NCBI GenBank assembly: GCA_937897625.1 | Contig: CALCNZ010000339.1 | Span: 1 to 10,992 of the forward strand | Direction: 5' to 3' | DNA length: 10,992 nt | Origin: an uncultured Flavobacteriales bacterium | GTDB taxonomy: Bacteria; Bacteroidota; Bacteroidia; Flavobacteriales_D; Sanyastnellaceae | In this document: positions 1 to 7,725 of the stretch, in pieces | How positions within the stretch are numbered: the first letter of the stretch is position 1 | Layout: each line of letters begins with the position of its first letter | Position numbers and translations under genes: made by a program | The notes under the pieces: generated by a model | Told to the model about the DNA's origin: nothing | Seen by the model: the letters and a program-made list of their open reading frames with translations, nothing else | Databases searched by the model: none

Positions 1-70
1 TACGTATTTCATTGATTTCCTTCTTCAATTTACGCAGTTCTTTGATCTCTTGTTTGAGCTGGGCTTTCAT
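1..70 (-). CDS. N-terminus of a charged, coiled-coil-like hypothetical protein (partial)
   Basis: Reading the minus strand from the ATG at 70-68 gives 23 residues beginning MKAQLKQEIKELRKLKK and running off the left edge. The segment is almost entirely Lys, Glu, Leu, Ile and Arg with leucine/isoleucine spacing typical of an amphipathic or coiled-coil helix. I do not recognise a family. The same frame is open further upstream to a possible TTG at 142-140, which would add a basic RRR stretch and a hydrophobic segment (VAICIVVGVTSV), that is, a small membrane-anchored coiled-coil protein. That extension lies antisense to the MopE-like reading at 98-142, so it may be chance, and the ATG at 70 is preferred. 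It points away from the remnant at 98-523. Moderate to low confidence because only 23 codons are visible. Confidence 0.4.
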   Translation of the reverse strand, partial: MKAQLKQEIKELRKLKKEINEIR

Positions 71-97
71 ATATAGGGTTTCTATGTATGCGACTGA

Positions 98-523
98 AGT
101 TACTCCAACAACGATACATATGGCGACCCTACGACGGGACAAGATTTATGTTTGATACCCATTGGACAATTTGTAACTAACGGTGACGATTGCGACGATA
201 CGAACCCTTCGATAAATCCTGCCGCAACTGAAGTGTGGGAAAACGGAATTGACGACGACTGCAATGCCAATACCAGCGATGTGAGTACTCCTGAATTTCT
301 TGCTTCTTCTTTTACCTTGTTTCCGAATCCTGCAGCTGACAGAATTACACTAACCTCGTCTTCAGCGGATATTAATCATGTGGAAATCTTCAACTCACTC
401 GGAGATTTAATTCACACATCCAATATTTTTGGATCACAAGCGATTTTGGATATCTCTTCCTTCTCGGCGGGTTATTATTTAGTGCGTTTAAATGGACACA
501 CGAAGTCATTTGTGAAGCGATGA
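98..523 (+). pseudogene. 3' remnant of a MopE-repeat protein with T9SS type A sorting domain
   Basis: The open frame starts after an in-frame TGA at 95-97 and ends at the TGA at 521-523. From 113 it reads NDTYGDP, then a Cys (149-151), then PIGQFVTNGDDCDDTNPSINP and NGIDDDCN. This is the pattern of the MopE-type putative metal-binding repeat (PF11617-like), which is common in secreted Bacteroidota proteins. The C-terminal ~75 residues (FTLFPNPAADRITL ... LDISSFSAGYYLVRLNG ... FVKR) form a T9SS type A sorting domain. No ATG and no signal peptide precede the repeat. The first in-frame start is a TTG at 152, which would cut the repeat in half. In-frame stops at 74-76 and 95-97 lie where more repeats would be expected. 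I infer a 5'-truncated remnant of a large exported protein; an assembly join or frameshift near 70-98 is the alternative. Confidence 0.6.
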
Positions 524-625
524 ATGGTAAAGTTTTCAGAAGCTTTCTTAACAATTTGGTCACATACGATAGAATTTGAATGCTATTCATAACTTCTGAT
601 TAATATCAATGGAAACGAGAAGAAT

Positions 626-642
626 TATTTTTGCACCAAATT
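626..642 (+). promoter_or_regulatory. Candidate Bacteroidota promoter (-7 box) for the 654-8385 cluster
   Basis: TATTTTTG at 626-633 fits the Bacteroidota -7 consensus TAnnTTTG exactly. It continues as TTTGCACCAAATT (630-642), which recurs with one change upstream of the gene at 8552 at the same distance from the start codon. No clear TTG -33 box is visible 17-23 bases upstream, so only half of the promoter is supported. It would give a very short leader before the ATG at 654. Confidence 0.5.
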
Positions 643-653
643 GATTACGTGTT

Positions 654-1493
654 ATGAACCTAAAATTTTCTATATTATTTCTTGTTTTGATCTCAACCCT
701 TCAGGTTTTTGCTCAAGATGGTCTGGAAGGTATTATAGTTGAGAAATTTTATGTCTCTACCAAAGCAGATAATGCCGGAAAATTACACAGTGGTGAACTT
801 GCTCCCGGAAGTACAACCTACAGAGTTTATGTCGATTTAAAACCAGGTTACCGTTTTCAAGTGGCATACGGAACGCCCACACATCCTTTGATCATCCAAT
901 CTTCTGAGAAATTTTACAATCATACGGAAGATGGAAATACCAAGCCGAATATCATTCCAGAAAGAGCTTACAAAAAGAACGTAGCGTTACTAGATTCATG
1001 GTTGTCAGTGGGCGCATGCTCAGAGGGACATTTGGGTATTTTGAAAGAAGTAGACGACACGATAAGCGATAAGATGTTGGTTTTCGAAAAGGGTTATTTC
1101 AGAAACAAGAAGAAAATTGTTCCGCTTTATGAAAAAGATGGAATGAAGAGAGCCGAATTTCTTCCATTTCCAACATTTTTCCAATTGGACTCTTTGCCAT
1201 TCGTATTTGGTTCAGAGACACTTTCGAATAAATTTAAAATAAACAATGCAGGATGGGCGTGCTTAGGTAAAGGTTCAGTGGGAGCCGATTCTTTGACGAC
1301 CAATTGCGTTTTGATTGGGCAGTTTACTACGAAAGGAAATTTTTCTTTTGAATTGAATGTTCTTATTGGTGCACCAAATGGCACCTCACAAAAATACGTT
1401 GCGAAAAATCCAGTGGGTGAAGAAAGCGAATGGACGCACCCCGACTTGATTTTCAATTCGGAAAACAAAAAAAATAAATCAAAGAAAAAATAA
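654..1493 (+). CDS. Secreted protein of the GLEGIVVEKYY paralogue family, without sorting domain (paralogue A)
   Basis: A 279-residue protein of unknown function. Residues 1-21 are a Sec signal peptide (hydrophobic FSILFLVLISTLQVFAQ). The mature protein starts DGLEGIIVEKFYVS (22-35), the hallmark shared with the genes at 1499, 5668 and 10819. Other blocks shared with 1499 and 5668 are GSTTYRVYVDLKPGY (52-66), an FYN block, DSWLSVG, GILKEVDD, and VLIGQFTTKGNFSFELNV near the end. Unlike its paralogues it has no T9SS sorting domain: it stops right after the common core and ends in a lysine-rich tail (NKKNKSKKK). It may therefore stay in the periplasm or associate with a partner; this is inference. 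The ATG at 654 is the natural start because the signal peptide begins there, 11 bases after the candidate promoter element. It is the first gene of the cluster, 5 bp from the next. Confidence 0.85.
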   Translation: MNLKFSILFLVLISTLQVFAQDGLEGIIVEKFYVSTKADNAGKLHSGELAPGSTTYRVYVDLKPGYRFQVAYGTPTHPLIIQSSEKFYNHTEDGNTKPNIIPERAYKKNVALLDSWLSVGACSEGHLGILKEVDDTISDKMLVFEKGYFRNKKKIVPLYEKDGMKRAEFLPFPTFFQLDSLPFVFGSETLSNKFKINNAGWACLGKGSVGADSLTTNCVLIGQFTTKGNFSFELNVLIGAPNGTSQKYVAKNPVGEESEWTHPDLIFNSENKKNKSKKK

Positions 1494-1498
1494 ATCAG

Positions 1499-2584
1499 AT
1501 GAAAAAAAGCTTACTACTTATTGCTACAGTTTTCAGTTCTTTCATGGCGTTTTCACAAGTTGGATTGGAAGGAATTGTTGTAGAGAAATATTACGTTTCA
1601 GACCTAGCAGATTCAACTGATGCAGGCGACAATGGTGCCGTTTATCCTCTTCATGTAGGTTCTACAACCTATAGAGTGTATGCGAATTTGCTACCTGGTT
1701 ACAAGGTTATTCAGTTGTTTGGATCTCCACAACACACGTTGAACGTTCATACTTCAACAGCGTTTTACAACGACCCAAACTACGGCTTCAAAGTATATCA
1801 AGCTACCAGTGTAAACAACACGAAGAAGAACACAACATTGATTGATTCTTACTTCACCATTGGTGGTGTTGCAAATGGATTGTGTGGTGTTTTGAAAACA
1901 GAAGACACAGACGGAACCATTGGAAACAACCAAGGTATTTTGGTGAACAACGATGCAACTGCTGGTTTGCCTTTAACCGGAATTAATGGGGTTGACGGTT
2001 TAATGCCAGGTGCTCCAATTATTCCAAACGTATTGGGAATTACCAACGAGTTAGACATTTTCGATCAAACAGTTGGAAACGACTTTACCAGCAATGGCGC
2101 TGCAATTGCGGCTTTAGGTGGAATGGATGGTGTTACACCAAGCAACCACGTTTTGTTGGGTCAATTCACAACAGATGGAATTTTTAGTTTTCATTTGAAT
2201 CTTCAATTATCAACTCCGGTTGCTGGAGAGAGTCAAATTTTTGTAGCAGATTCTGCATTAACGGGTGAGTTCATTGACACCACATTGGTTTACACGTCTC
2301 TTCCTCCGGTAATTGATGCAGTAGAGTCAAATGACATGGTTTCTAACGTTGAGTTTTCGGCTTATCCAAATCCTTGTGAAAATCAATTGACGTTGATTCA
2401 GTCTAACAATCAAGTAGACAGAGTGGCGATGAAGGTTATTGATATTACTGGACGTGTGGTCATGAACGAAGTATACTGGAGTGCAAAGCATACCGTTGAC
2501 ACATCGAATTTACCAAGCGGATTCTACACGGTTCAATTGGAAAGAAAAGGACAAATTCACAGCGTGAAATTTGTAAAAAAATAA
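1499..2584 (+). CDS. T9SS-secreted protein of the GLEGIVVEKYY paralogue family (paralogue B)
   Basis: A 361-residue protein of unknown function and the most complete family member in the window. Residues 1-20 form a Sec signal peptide (MKKSLLLIATVFSSFMAFSQ), followed at once by VGLEGIVVEKYYVS. The core then shows GSTTYRVYANLLPGY (54-68), FYNDPNYG, DSYFTIGG, GVLKTEDTDGTIGNN, GILVNNDATAG (146-156) and VLLGQFTTDGIFSFHLNL. After a linker, residues 284-361 form a T9SS type A sorting domain: FSAYPNPCENQLTL, a middle VIDITGRVV strand, LPSGFYTVQL and final VKFVKK. By knowledge of the family, such proteins cross the outer membrane by T9SS, lose this domain and are attached or released. The core has no recognised enzymatic motif. 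It is sandwiched between paralogue A and the TonB-dependent receptor, suggesting a surface partner of the receptor. Confidence 0.9.
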   Translation: MKKSLLLIATVFSSFMAFSQVGLEGIVVEKYYVSDLADSTDAGDNGAVYPLHVGSTTYRVYANLLPGYKVIQLFGSPQHTLNVHTSTAFYNDPNYGFKVYQATSVNNTKKNTTLIDSYFTIGGVANGLCGVLKTEDTDGTIGNNQGILVNNDATAGLPLTGINGVDGLMPGAPIIPNVLGITNELDIFDQTVGNDFTSNGAAIAALGGMDGVTPSNHVLLGQFTTDGIFSFHLNLQLSTPVAGESQIFVADSALTGEFIDTTLVYTSLPPVIDAVESNDMVSNVEFSAYPNPCENQLTLIQSNNQVDRVAMKVIDITGRVVMNEVYWSAKHTVDTSNLPSGFYTVQLERKGQIHSVKFVKK

Positions 2585-2604
2585 AAATTTAGAAGACTGT
2601 TGTT

Positions 2605-5600
2605 ATGAAACACTTTTTTGTAGTCCTTTTTCTTTTCCTAACAGCTCAAGCGCTACAGGCGCAGGGTACATTAAGGGGAAAGGTTACCGATGAGAAAGGC
2701 GAATCTATGTTTGGCGTTATTGTTCGCGCAATAGAAAACGAATCAATTATTGCCCAAACAGATTTCGAAGGAACGTTCTCATTAAAGTTTCCAGACAACA
2801 AGCAATACACCTTGAATTTTGTAATTGTGGGTTACCAAACCCTCGAAGAAAAAATTCAATTGAAAGACAATGCTGTATTAGCGAAAGAATTCACATTAAT
2901 GAATTCTTCAAACATAATTAAGGGAATGGATGTCGTTGCCAAGCGCGTGAAAGCGAACGACGGCTACATGGAAAAAATGAAAATGAATTCGGCCACATCG
3001 ATCGATTTCATTTCATCGGAAGTCATGAAGAAGACCGGAGATGCGAGTGTGGTGAATGCCATTGCCCGTGTATCTGGGGTTTCAACGAATGGTGGATTAA
3101 TTACAGTTCGAGGTATTGGTGACCGCTACGTTCGTACCACCTTGAACGGCTCACGTATTCCAACGTTAGATCCATTAACCAACAACATCAAACTCGATAT
3201 TTTCCCTTCAAGTTTGGTAGACAACATTGTTATTACCAAAACCCAAAGTGCTGAATTACCGGGCGATTGGGCGGGTGCTTACATTTCGGTGGAGACCAAA
3301 GATTATCCAGATAAGCTGGCTGTAAACATTGAATCGCAGTTCGGGTACAATGCTCAAACGACATTCAAAGATTTCATCACTTCAGATCGAAGTAAAACAG
3401 ATTGGTTAGGTTTTGACGGAGGATTGAGAACCCGCAACACAGATGGATTGGTGGTTCCAACTTTAGACCCTTCGGGGTACCAACAAATGGTGGCTTTGGG
3501 ATTGGGGAATTATTTTACTCAACAAGGTATCCACGGTTGGGTAGACGGAGACGCTCAAGCCGATAACTATTTTAGAATGGGCTTGGTGCAATTGGGATTG
3601 TTGTCTCCTGCTCAGTTCAATGATCCAACAGCCATTCAGAATGCAAGACAGCAGTACAACTCTACTTACAAACCACAAGCGTTTAATACGCTCAATCCGA
3701 ATGGAACCAGCTACAACAACGGTTTCAACAACAACTGGAATACCAAGTACCGCAATGCTCCAATGAACTATTCGCAGAGCTTTAGTATTGGAGATCAGAA
3801 GATGTTGTTTGGAAAGGAGCTTGGATTTATTTTCGGATTTAAATACGGTTCAGCGGTACGTTTCGACCCGAACGGAATTTCTCAACGTGTGGGTGATGAG
3901 TCCCTTGGTTTTCCTTTTGACAGACAAGACAATGCAAAAATCAGTCGCGAGACTAATTCAATAAGTGCCTTAGTAAATATTGCTTACAAATTAAACAAGA
4001 ACAACAAGGTTTCGCTTTTATTTATGCCAAACGTTATTGGAAACAACGACGTGGCCAGTTACGAGGAAATACATCAGGGAATTTCATACCAAGAGGCGGG
4101 TGTTACGCGTAATATCTTCTATGAGCAACGCAAGCAAATGGTATATCAATACTCTTCGCAGCATTACATTCCTTCTGTAAAATTGAAATTAGACGTGAAC
4201 GCTTCTTACACCGATGGAAAAAGTGTAGCACCCGATTTCAAGGCAACACAATACATGCAAGTCTTGAATTTCGATTCGATTGTGAGTTACCAGTTCTCTC
4301 CCTCAGCGGGCGACGGAATTCGCAGATACTATCGTAACCTAGATGAAAATATTTTTGATGGACGAATTGGTGCAGAAATTCCTTTGAAATCTTCAAAGGA
4401 CGGTGTCGTGCGTAAATTAAAATTTGGAGGTTCAACAACTCGGAACTATCGTAAAATTGATAACGATGAATTTCGTCTTTTCGTAGGAAACAAACCCGAT
4501 GCAGGATTAGCTGATGGCGATTTAGACAACTATTTGAGTCCTGACAAGTTTGTAATGCAAAACAGCCAGGTTAACTATTATTATGAGCACTTCGATTTTG
4601 ATCGTAATCACAGTTTTGGTCACAGTAATGTGGAAGCAGCGTATGCCTTGTTAGATTATGAACTGAATTCATCTATACGTTTTTCAGGTGGCGTTCGCGC
4701 GGAACACACGGACATCTTTACTGATGTAGATAAATATTACCGTTTGGGATACGCGCGCAATGACATTCGTCGTGAGAATGTTGGTGGATTTGCCTTTGTG
4801 AATGCTGGTGTGATTAATCAATGGAATTTCTTGCCAAGTGGAAGTTTAATTTACAAGGTTAAATCTAAATCGTCTACTCAGAGCAATTTGCGTTTAAACT
4901 ACAGCCAATCTGTTGCAAGACCAAGTATTCGCGAGATGAGCGATGCAGCAATTTTCGACAATGAATTCAGAACATTGATTTACGGAAACTCTGATTTGAA
5001 AATGGTTCACATTGCGAATTATGATTTCCGTGGTGAAACCTATTTTGCCAATGGAGACAATATTTCGGTGAGTGTGTTTTACAAAGACTTCCACAATCAC
5101 ATTGAAATGGGATTCGGAAGTGCCGGTATTACTTGGGACAACATAGATCACTCAACTGTGAAAGGTGTTGAAATTGAAGGCAAGAAACAATTGGGTAAAC
5201 ACTTTGAATTCCGTGCGAATTTAACATTGGTAAAATCGCAGGCGCAATTCGTGAGAAAAGACTTGCAAATTGTTGACGGTGTTAAAGTATATACAATCAT
5301 TGACACCCTTTATAGACCTATGTTCGGTCAAGCTCCTTATTTATTTAATTCCATCTTGTCTTACACGGCCGATTCATTGGGTCTAACGGCTACTGTAAGT
5401 TACAACGTGCAAGGTCCTCGTCTTGTTATTGCAGGTTCCATCAAAGGAAGACCAGACGTGTATGAGATTCCGCGTCACTTGGTAGACTTTAAATTAAGTA
5501 AAAACATTGGTAAGCACTACGTGGCAAGTATTACCGTTCGTGATATTTTAAATGCACCTGTTCGCAGAGCATACAAGCTTCCGAGTGGTTATGTAGATTA

Positions 5601-5655
5601 TGACCGTTTCAGATACGGAACGAATTTCTTAGTCAGCTTCGCATACAAACTCTAA
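2605..5655 (+). CDS. TonB-dependent outer-membrane receptor with carboxypeptidase-regulatory-like N-terminal domain
   Basis: A 1016-residue outer-membrane active-transport receptor, energised through TonB. Residues 1-20 are a signal peptide. Residues ~21-100 form a CarboxypepD_reg-like beta-sandwich (GTLRGKVTDEKGESMFGVIV ... TDFEGTFSL ... GYQTLEEKI) typical of Bacteroidota receptors. The plug follows at ~118-232: DASVVNAIARVSGV, GGLITVRGIGDRYVRTTLNG, IPTLDP, DIFPSSLVDNIVITKTQSAELPGDWAG. This plug resembles the TIGR01782-type (Xanthomonas/Caulobacter style) receptor class more than SusC. The remainder is a long 22-strand-type barrel, ending in alternating aromatic strands (VDYDRFRYGTNFLVSFAYKL). 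No SusD-like lipoprotein is beside it. Instead it lies between members of one secreted paralogue family, so it may import something those proteins bind, or act with them at the surface. The substrate cannot be read from the sequence. It begins 20 bp after paralogue B. Confidence 0.93.
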   Translation: MKHFFVVLFLFLTAQALQAQGTLRGKVTDEKGESMFGVIVRAIENESIIAQTDFEGTFSLKFPDNKQYTLNFVIVGYQTLEEKIQLKDNAVLAKEFTLMNSSNIIKGMDVVAKRVKANDGYMEKMKMNSATSIDFISSEVMKKTGDASVVNAIARVSGVSTNGGLITVRGIGDRYVRTTLNGSRIPTLDPLTNNIKLDIFPSSLVDNIVITKTQSAELPGDWAGAYISVETKDYPDKLAVNIESQFGYNAQTTFKDFITSDRSKTDWLGFDGGLRTRNTDGLVVPTLDPSGYQQMVALGLGNYFTQQGIHGWVDGDAQADNYFRMGLVQLGLLSPAQFNDPTAIQNARQQYNSTYKPQAFNTLNPNGTSYNNGFNNNWNTKYRNAPMNYSQSFSIGDQKMLFGKELGFIFGFKYGSAVRFDPNGISQRVGDESLGFPFDRQDNAKISRETNSISALVNIAYKLNKNNKVSLLFMPNVIGNNDVASYEEIHQGISYQEAGVTRNIFYEQRKQMVYQYSSQHYIPSVKLKLDVNASYTDGKSVAPDFKATQYMQVLNFDSIVSYQFSPSAGDGIRRYYRNLDENIFDGRIGAEIPLKSSKDGVVRKLKFGGSTTRNYRKIDNDEFRLFVGNKPDAGLADGDLDNYLSPDKFVMQNSQVNYYYEHFDFDRNHSFGHSNVEAAYALLDYELNSSIRFSGGVRAEHTDIFTDVDKYYRLGYARNDIRRENVGGFAFVNAGVINQWNFLPSGSLIYKVKSKSSTQSNLRLNYSQSVARPSIREMSDAAIFDNEFRTLIYGNSDLKMVHIANYDFRGETYFANGDNISVSVFYKDFHNHIEMGFGSAGITWDNIDHSTVKGVEIEGKKQLGKHFEFRANLTLVKSQAQFVRKDLQIVDGVKVYTIIDTLYRPMFGQAPYLFNSILSYTADSLGLTATVSYNVQGPRLVIAGSIKGRPDVYEIPRHLVDFKLSKNIGKHYVASITVRDILNAPVRRAYKLPSGYVDYDRFRYGTNFLVSFAYKL

Positions 5656-6147
5656 TTTTTGATTGAGATGAAGACACTTATAACAGCACTATTTATTTCA
5701 TTGTTTGCAGCAAATTATGCTTCAGCACAATTGGAAAAAGTTATTGTAGAAAAATATTACGTGAGCGATGCGAATGATGCGACCGATGTATCCGGTGGTG
5801 GTGTTCCTGTGGGTTCTTCAACGTATAGAATTTACGTTGATTTAAAGCCAGGAACAATTTTGAAACGCATTTACGGCGACGCGAATCATCCGTTTTCTAT
5901 TTCAAGTTCCGATGTGTTTTTCAATAATATCTTGGATGGGCAGTCATTCGGAAAAGATTTCATTAAAGGAAGATATTTAGAGAACACAGTAGCGTTAGAC
6001 ACTTGGTTAACCTTGGGACAGACAGCAAAGCAGGGAATAAAATATTATTATGGTATTTTGAAAGACCAAGATACAGATGGTTCCTTTGTTGGTGGTGCAA
6101 ACAACGACGGTGGCAGCGCGCTGGTAGCTTCTGGATTAATGATTAAC

Positions 6148-6150
6148 TAA
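6148..6150 (+). other. Premature TAA stop inside paralogue C
   Basis: Both flanks are in the same frame and both match paralogue B, whose equivalent position is Asn151 in GILVNNDATAG. A single change from AAA, GAA, CAA, TAT or TAC would produce this TAA. No insertion or deletion is needed to explain the break. Confidence 0.85.
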
Positions 6151-6528
6151 GATCCTACGTGTGGTATTCCCTTAACTGTTGCAGACGGAATGGATACCTT
6201 GAACTCCGCTCCAAGCAACTGGCAGCATTATGGTCTGCAAGATTTTATTTCTGGTGCAGACTCAACCATGTTTGGTTCATTGGTTCCGAAATATAGTTTT
6301 GAAAGCTCAAACTTCGCTTTGAGCTGTTCAGGTGTTCAGGGAACAGTTGCAGACAGCAATCAGGTGATCATTGCTCAATTAACGACTTTAGGAGACTTGG
6401 CTTTCAACATCAATATTACCGTTGAAGAAATGATAAACGGAGTTCCAACGTTGGTGAATTATGTTTCTTCGGATACGTTGTTGGGGTCAAATGAAAAGTT
6501 TAATCCTTTCCTAAGTTATCCTTTCGCT

Positions 6529-6726
6529 TGTGGTTGCAACAATCCGAATTACATCGAATACAATTCGATCTATGCCTGCTACGAAGAAGGTACATGTTTG
6601 ACCCCTGTTGTCTTTGGTTGTACAGATACCCTAGCTTGTAATTACGATCCGCAAGCGAATTTGAATATTCAGGAATTGTGCTGCTACCCTGGTTCATGCG
6701 CGGGTAGAAACATCGAGGAGGTTTGT
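6529..6726 (+). other. Cys-rich module with GCTD-ACNYDP motif
   Basis: This segment encodes ten cysteines in 66 residues, including GCTDTLACNYDPQAN (VFGCTDTLACNYDP starts near 6613). The motif matches a short repeat (GCTDPxACNYDPxAN-type) that occurs, often in tandem, in secreted marine and freshwater Bacteroidota proteins. Here it is present once, between the family core and the sorting domain, and is absent from paralogues A and B. A disulfide-stabilised linker or binding module is a reasonable inference. Confidence 0.6.
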
Positions 6727-6992
6727 CCTTCCCTCATGGGAAACAATTTTGATTTGAATGTTTATCCGAATCCAACAAGCGATGATATTACTTTGAACAT
6801 TATCTCAGGAGGTTCTAGCAATTGGAATTATGAAGTCTATAACACTTATGGTTCAGTTAAACTTTCGCGTCTGTTCACATCAAGTGATTTGAATATAGTC
6901 TTGCCATTGAGTTTGGAGAACTTGGATCCGGGTATGTACGAGATTAAAGTTTCTAACGGAGAAATGAGTAAGCACAAATTATTTATTAAGCT

Positions 6993-7724
6993 ATGAGTAA
7001 GAAATTGAATAGAATTTGCTTAAGTTGGCTTCTTGTATTCGGCATGCTTGCTGCAGTTGGTTGCAAAGACAACACAGAAGCGCCTCGAGTAATTGAGACG
7101 GGTACCGTAACAGATGTAGACGGAAACGTTTACAAGACGGTAAAGATTGGCAATCAATGGTGGATGGCTGAGAACTTGTCTGTTACGCATTTCAACGACG
7201 GAAGTGCGTTGGACTTCTATGCGTTGAATGACGCCGACACCCTTTGGGCAAATGCAGTAAACCCAAGCTATACGGTGATCAACGATTCGCTATTCGGATA
7301 CCTTTATAATTTCAATGTGGTTGAAAATGCGAAAAACATTGCTCCAGAAGGGTGGCACGTTCCAACAGACGCAGAGTGGAAAGCATTGGAAAAGGAAATT
7401 GGAATGTCTCAAGAGGAGGCGAATGCGCTCGGATGGAGAGGCACAAACGACGCAGAGAAATTGGTTGCTAAGTATTCTTATGGATGGCCTGAGGGAGTTG
7501 CTCTTTTTGGAACAGATGAATACGGTTTCAATGCGAAACCGGCAGGCTGCCGATTGTTCAATGGTGAAATGAACTACCAGGGTAATTTAACGTTTTGGTG
7601 GACAGCATCTACAGAAGGTAATGAAGGATGGTACCGTTACATTGACGCTAACCAGACTCGAATTTTTAGACAACACACTTACAAGGGATACGGCATGAGT
7701 ATTCGTTGTGTAAAGAACAGCTAA
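6993..7724 (+). CDS. FISUMP domain-containing lipoprotein
   Basis: A 243-residue predicted lipoprotein. The N-terminus MSKKLNRICLSWLLVFGMLAAVGC has a positive n-region, a hydrophobic core and a lipobox (AVGC) with Cys24 as the likely lipidated residue. From about residue 37 it follows the FISUMP pattern (Fibrobacter succinogenes major paralogous domain, PF09603/TIGR02145): TDVDGNVYKTVKIGNQWWMAENL, HFNDGS, FGYLYNFN, APEGWHVPTDAEWKALE, GFNAKPAGCR, FWWTASTEG and the terminal YGMSIRCVKN. The domain is related to C-type-lectin/sulfatase-modifying-like folds but its biochemical role is not established. The start overlaps the stop of paralogue C (ATGA at 6993-6996), implying translational coupling, so the upstream TAA might lower its expression. 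It is probably membrane-anchored. Confidence 0.9.
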   Translation: MSKKLNRICLSWLLVFGMLAAVGCKDNTEAPRVIETGTVTDVDGNVYKTVKIGNQWWMAENLSVTHFNDGSALDFYALNDADTLWANAVNPSYTVINDSLFGYLYNFNVVENAKNIAPEGWHVPTDAEWKALEKEIGMSQEEANALGWRGTNDAEKLVAKYSYGWPEGVALFGTDEYGFNAKPAGCRLFNGEMNYQGNLTFWWTASTEGNEGWYRYIDANQTRIFRQHTYKGYGMSIRCVKNS

Positions 7725-7725
7725 G

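Larger units (their letters stand above)
5668..6996 (+). pseudogene. GLEGIVVEKYY-family secreted protein with T9SS domain, interrupted by an in-frame TAA (paralogue C)
   Basis: One continuous frame of 442 residues, broken only by a TAA at 6148-6150 (codon 161). The 5' piece has a signal peptide (MKTLITALFISLFAANYASAQ), then LEKVIVEKYYVSD, GSSTYRIYVDLKPG, DTWLTLGQ and GILKDQDTDG. Past the stop the same frame continues DPTCGIPLTVADGMD, VIIAQLTTLGDLAFNINI, a Cys-rich stretch (6529-6726) with GCTDTLACNYDP, and a T9SS type A sorting domain (LNVYPNPTSDDITL ... LDPGMYEIKVSNG ... LFIKL). Around the stop, GLMIN-stop-DPTCGIPLT aligns with GILVNNDATAGLPLT of paralogue B, so no frame is lost and the stop replaces one residue. 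An internal ATG at 6190 could not restore export because it lacks a signal peptide. I choose the ATG at 5668 over a TTG at 5659 because the signal peptide starts there. Either a recent nonsense mutation, a base-call error, or, less likely, readthrough. Confidence 0.85.

Noticed and set aside
152..523. Gene starting at the TTG at 152
   Set aside because: This start would cut through the MopE-like repeat, whose NDTYGDP half lies upstream in the same frame, and it gives no signal peptide for a protein with a T9SS sorting domain.
524..625. Terminator after the remnant at 98-523
   Set aside because: Only short AAAG/CTTT complementarities are present; no stable stem followed by a T-run.
5659..5667. 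TTG start for paralogue C
   Set aside because: The signal peptide begins at the ATG at 5668, and the extra MIE residues add nothing and sit only 3 bases after the previous stop.
6190..6996. Independent gene starting at the ATG at 6190
   Set aside because: Same frame as the upstream piece, aligned continuously with paralogue B, and no signal peptide despite a T9SS domain; best read as the second half of one broken gene.
7315..7572. Second-frame open stretch within the FISUMP gene
   Set aside because: Composition is that of an out-of-frame shadow; the FISUMP domain is well supported in the other frame over the same bases.
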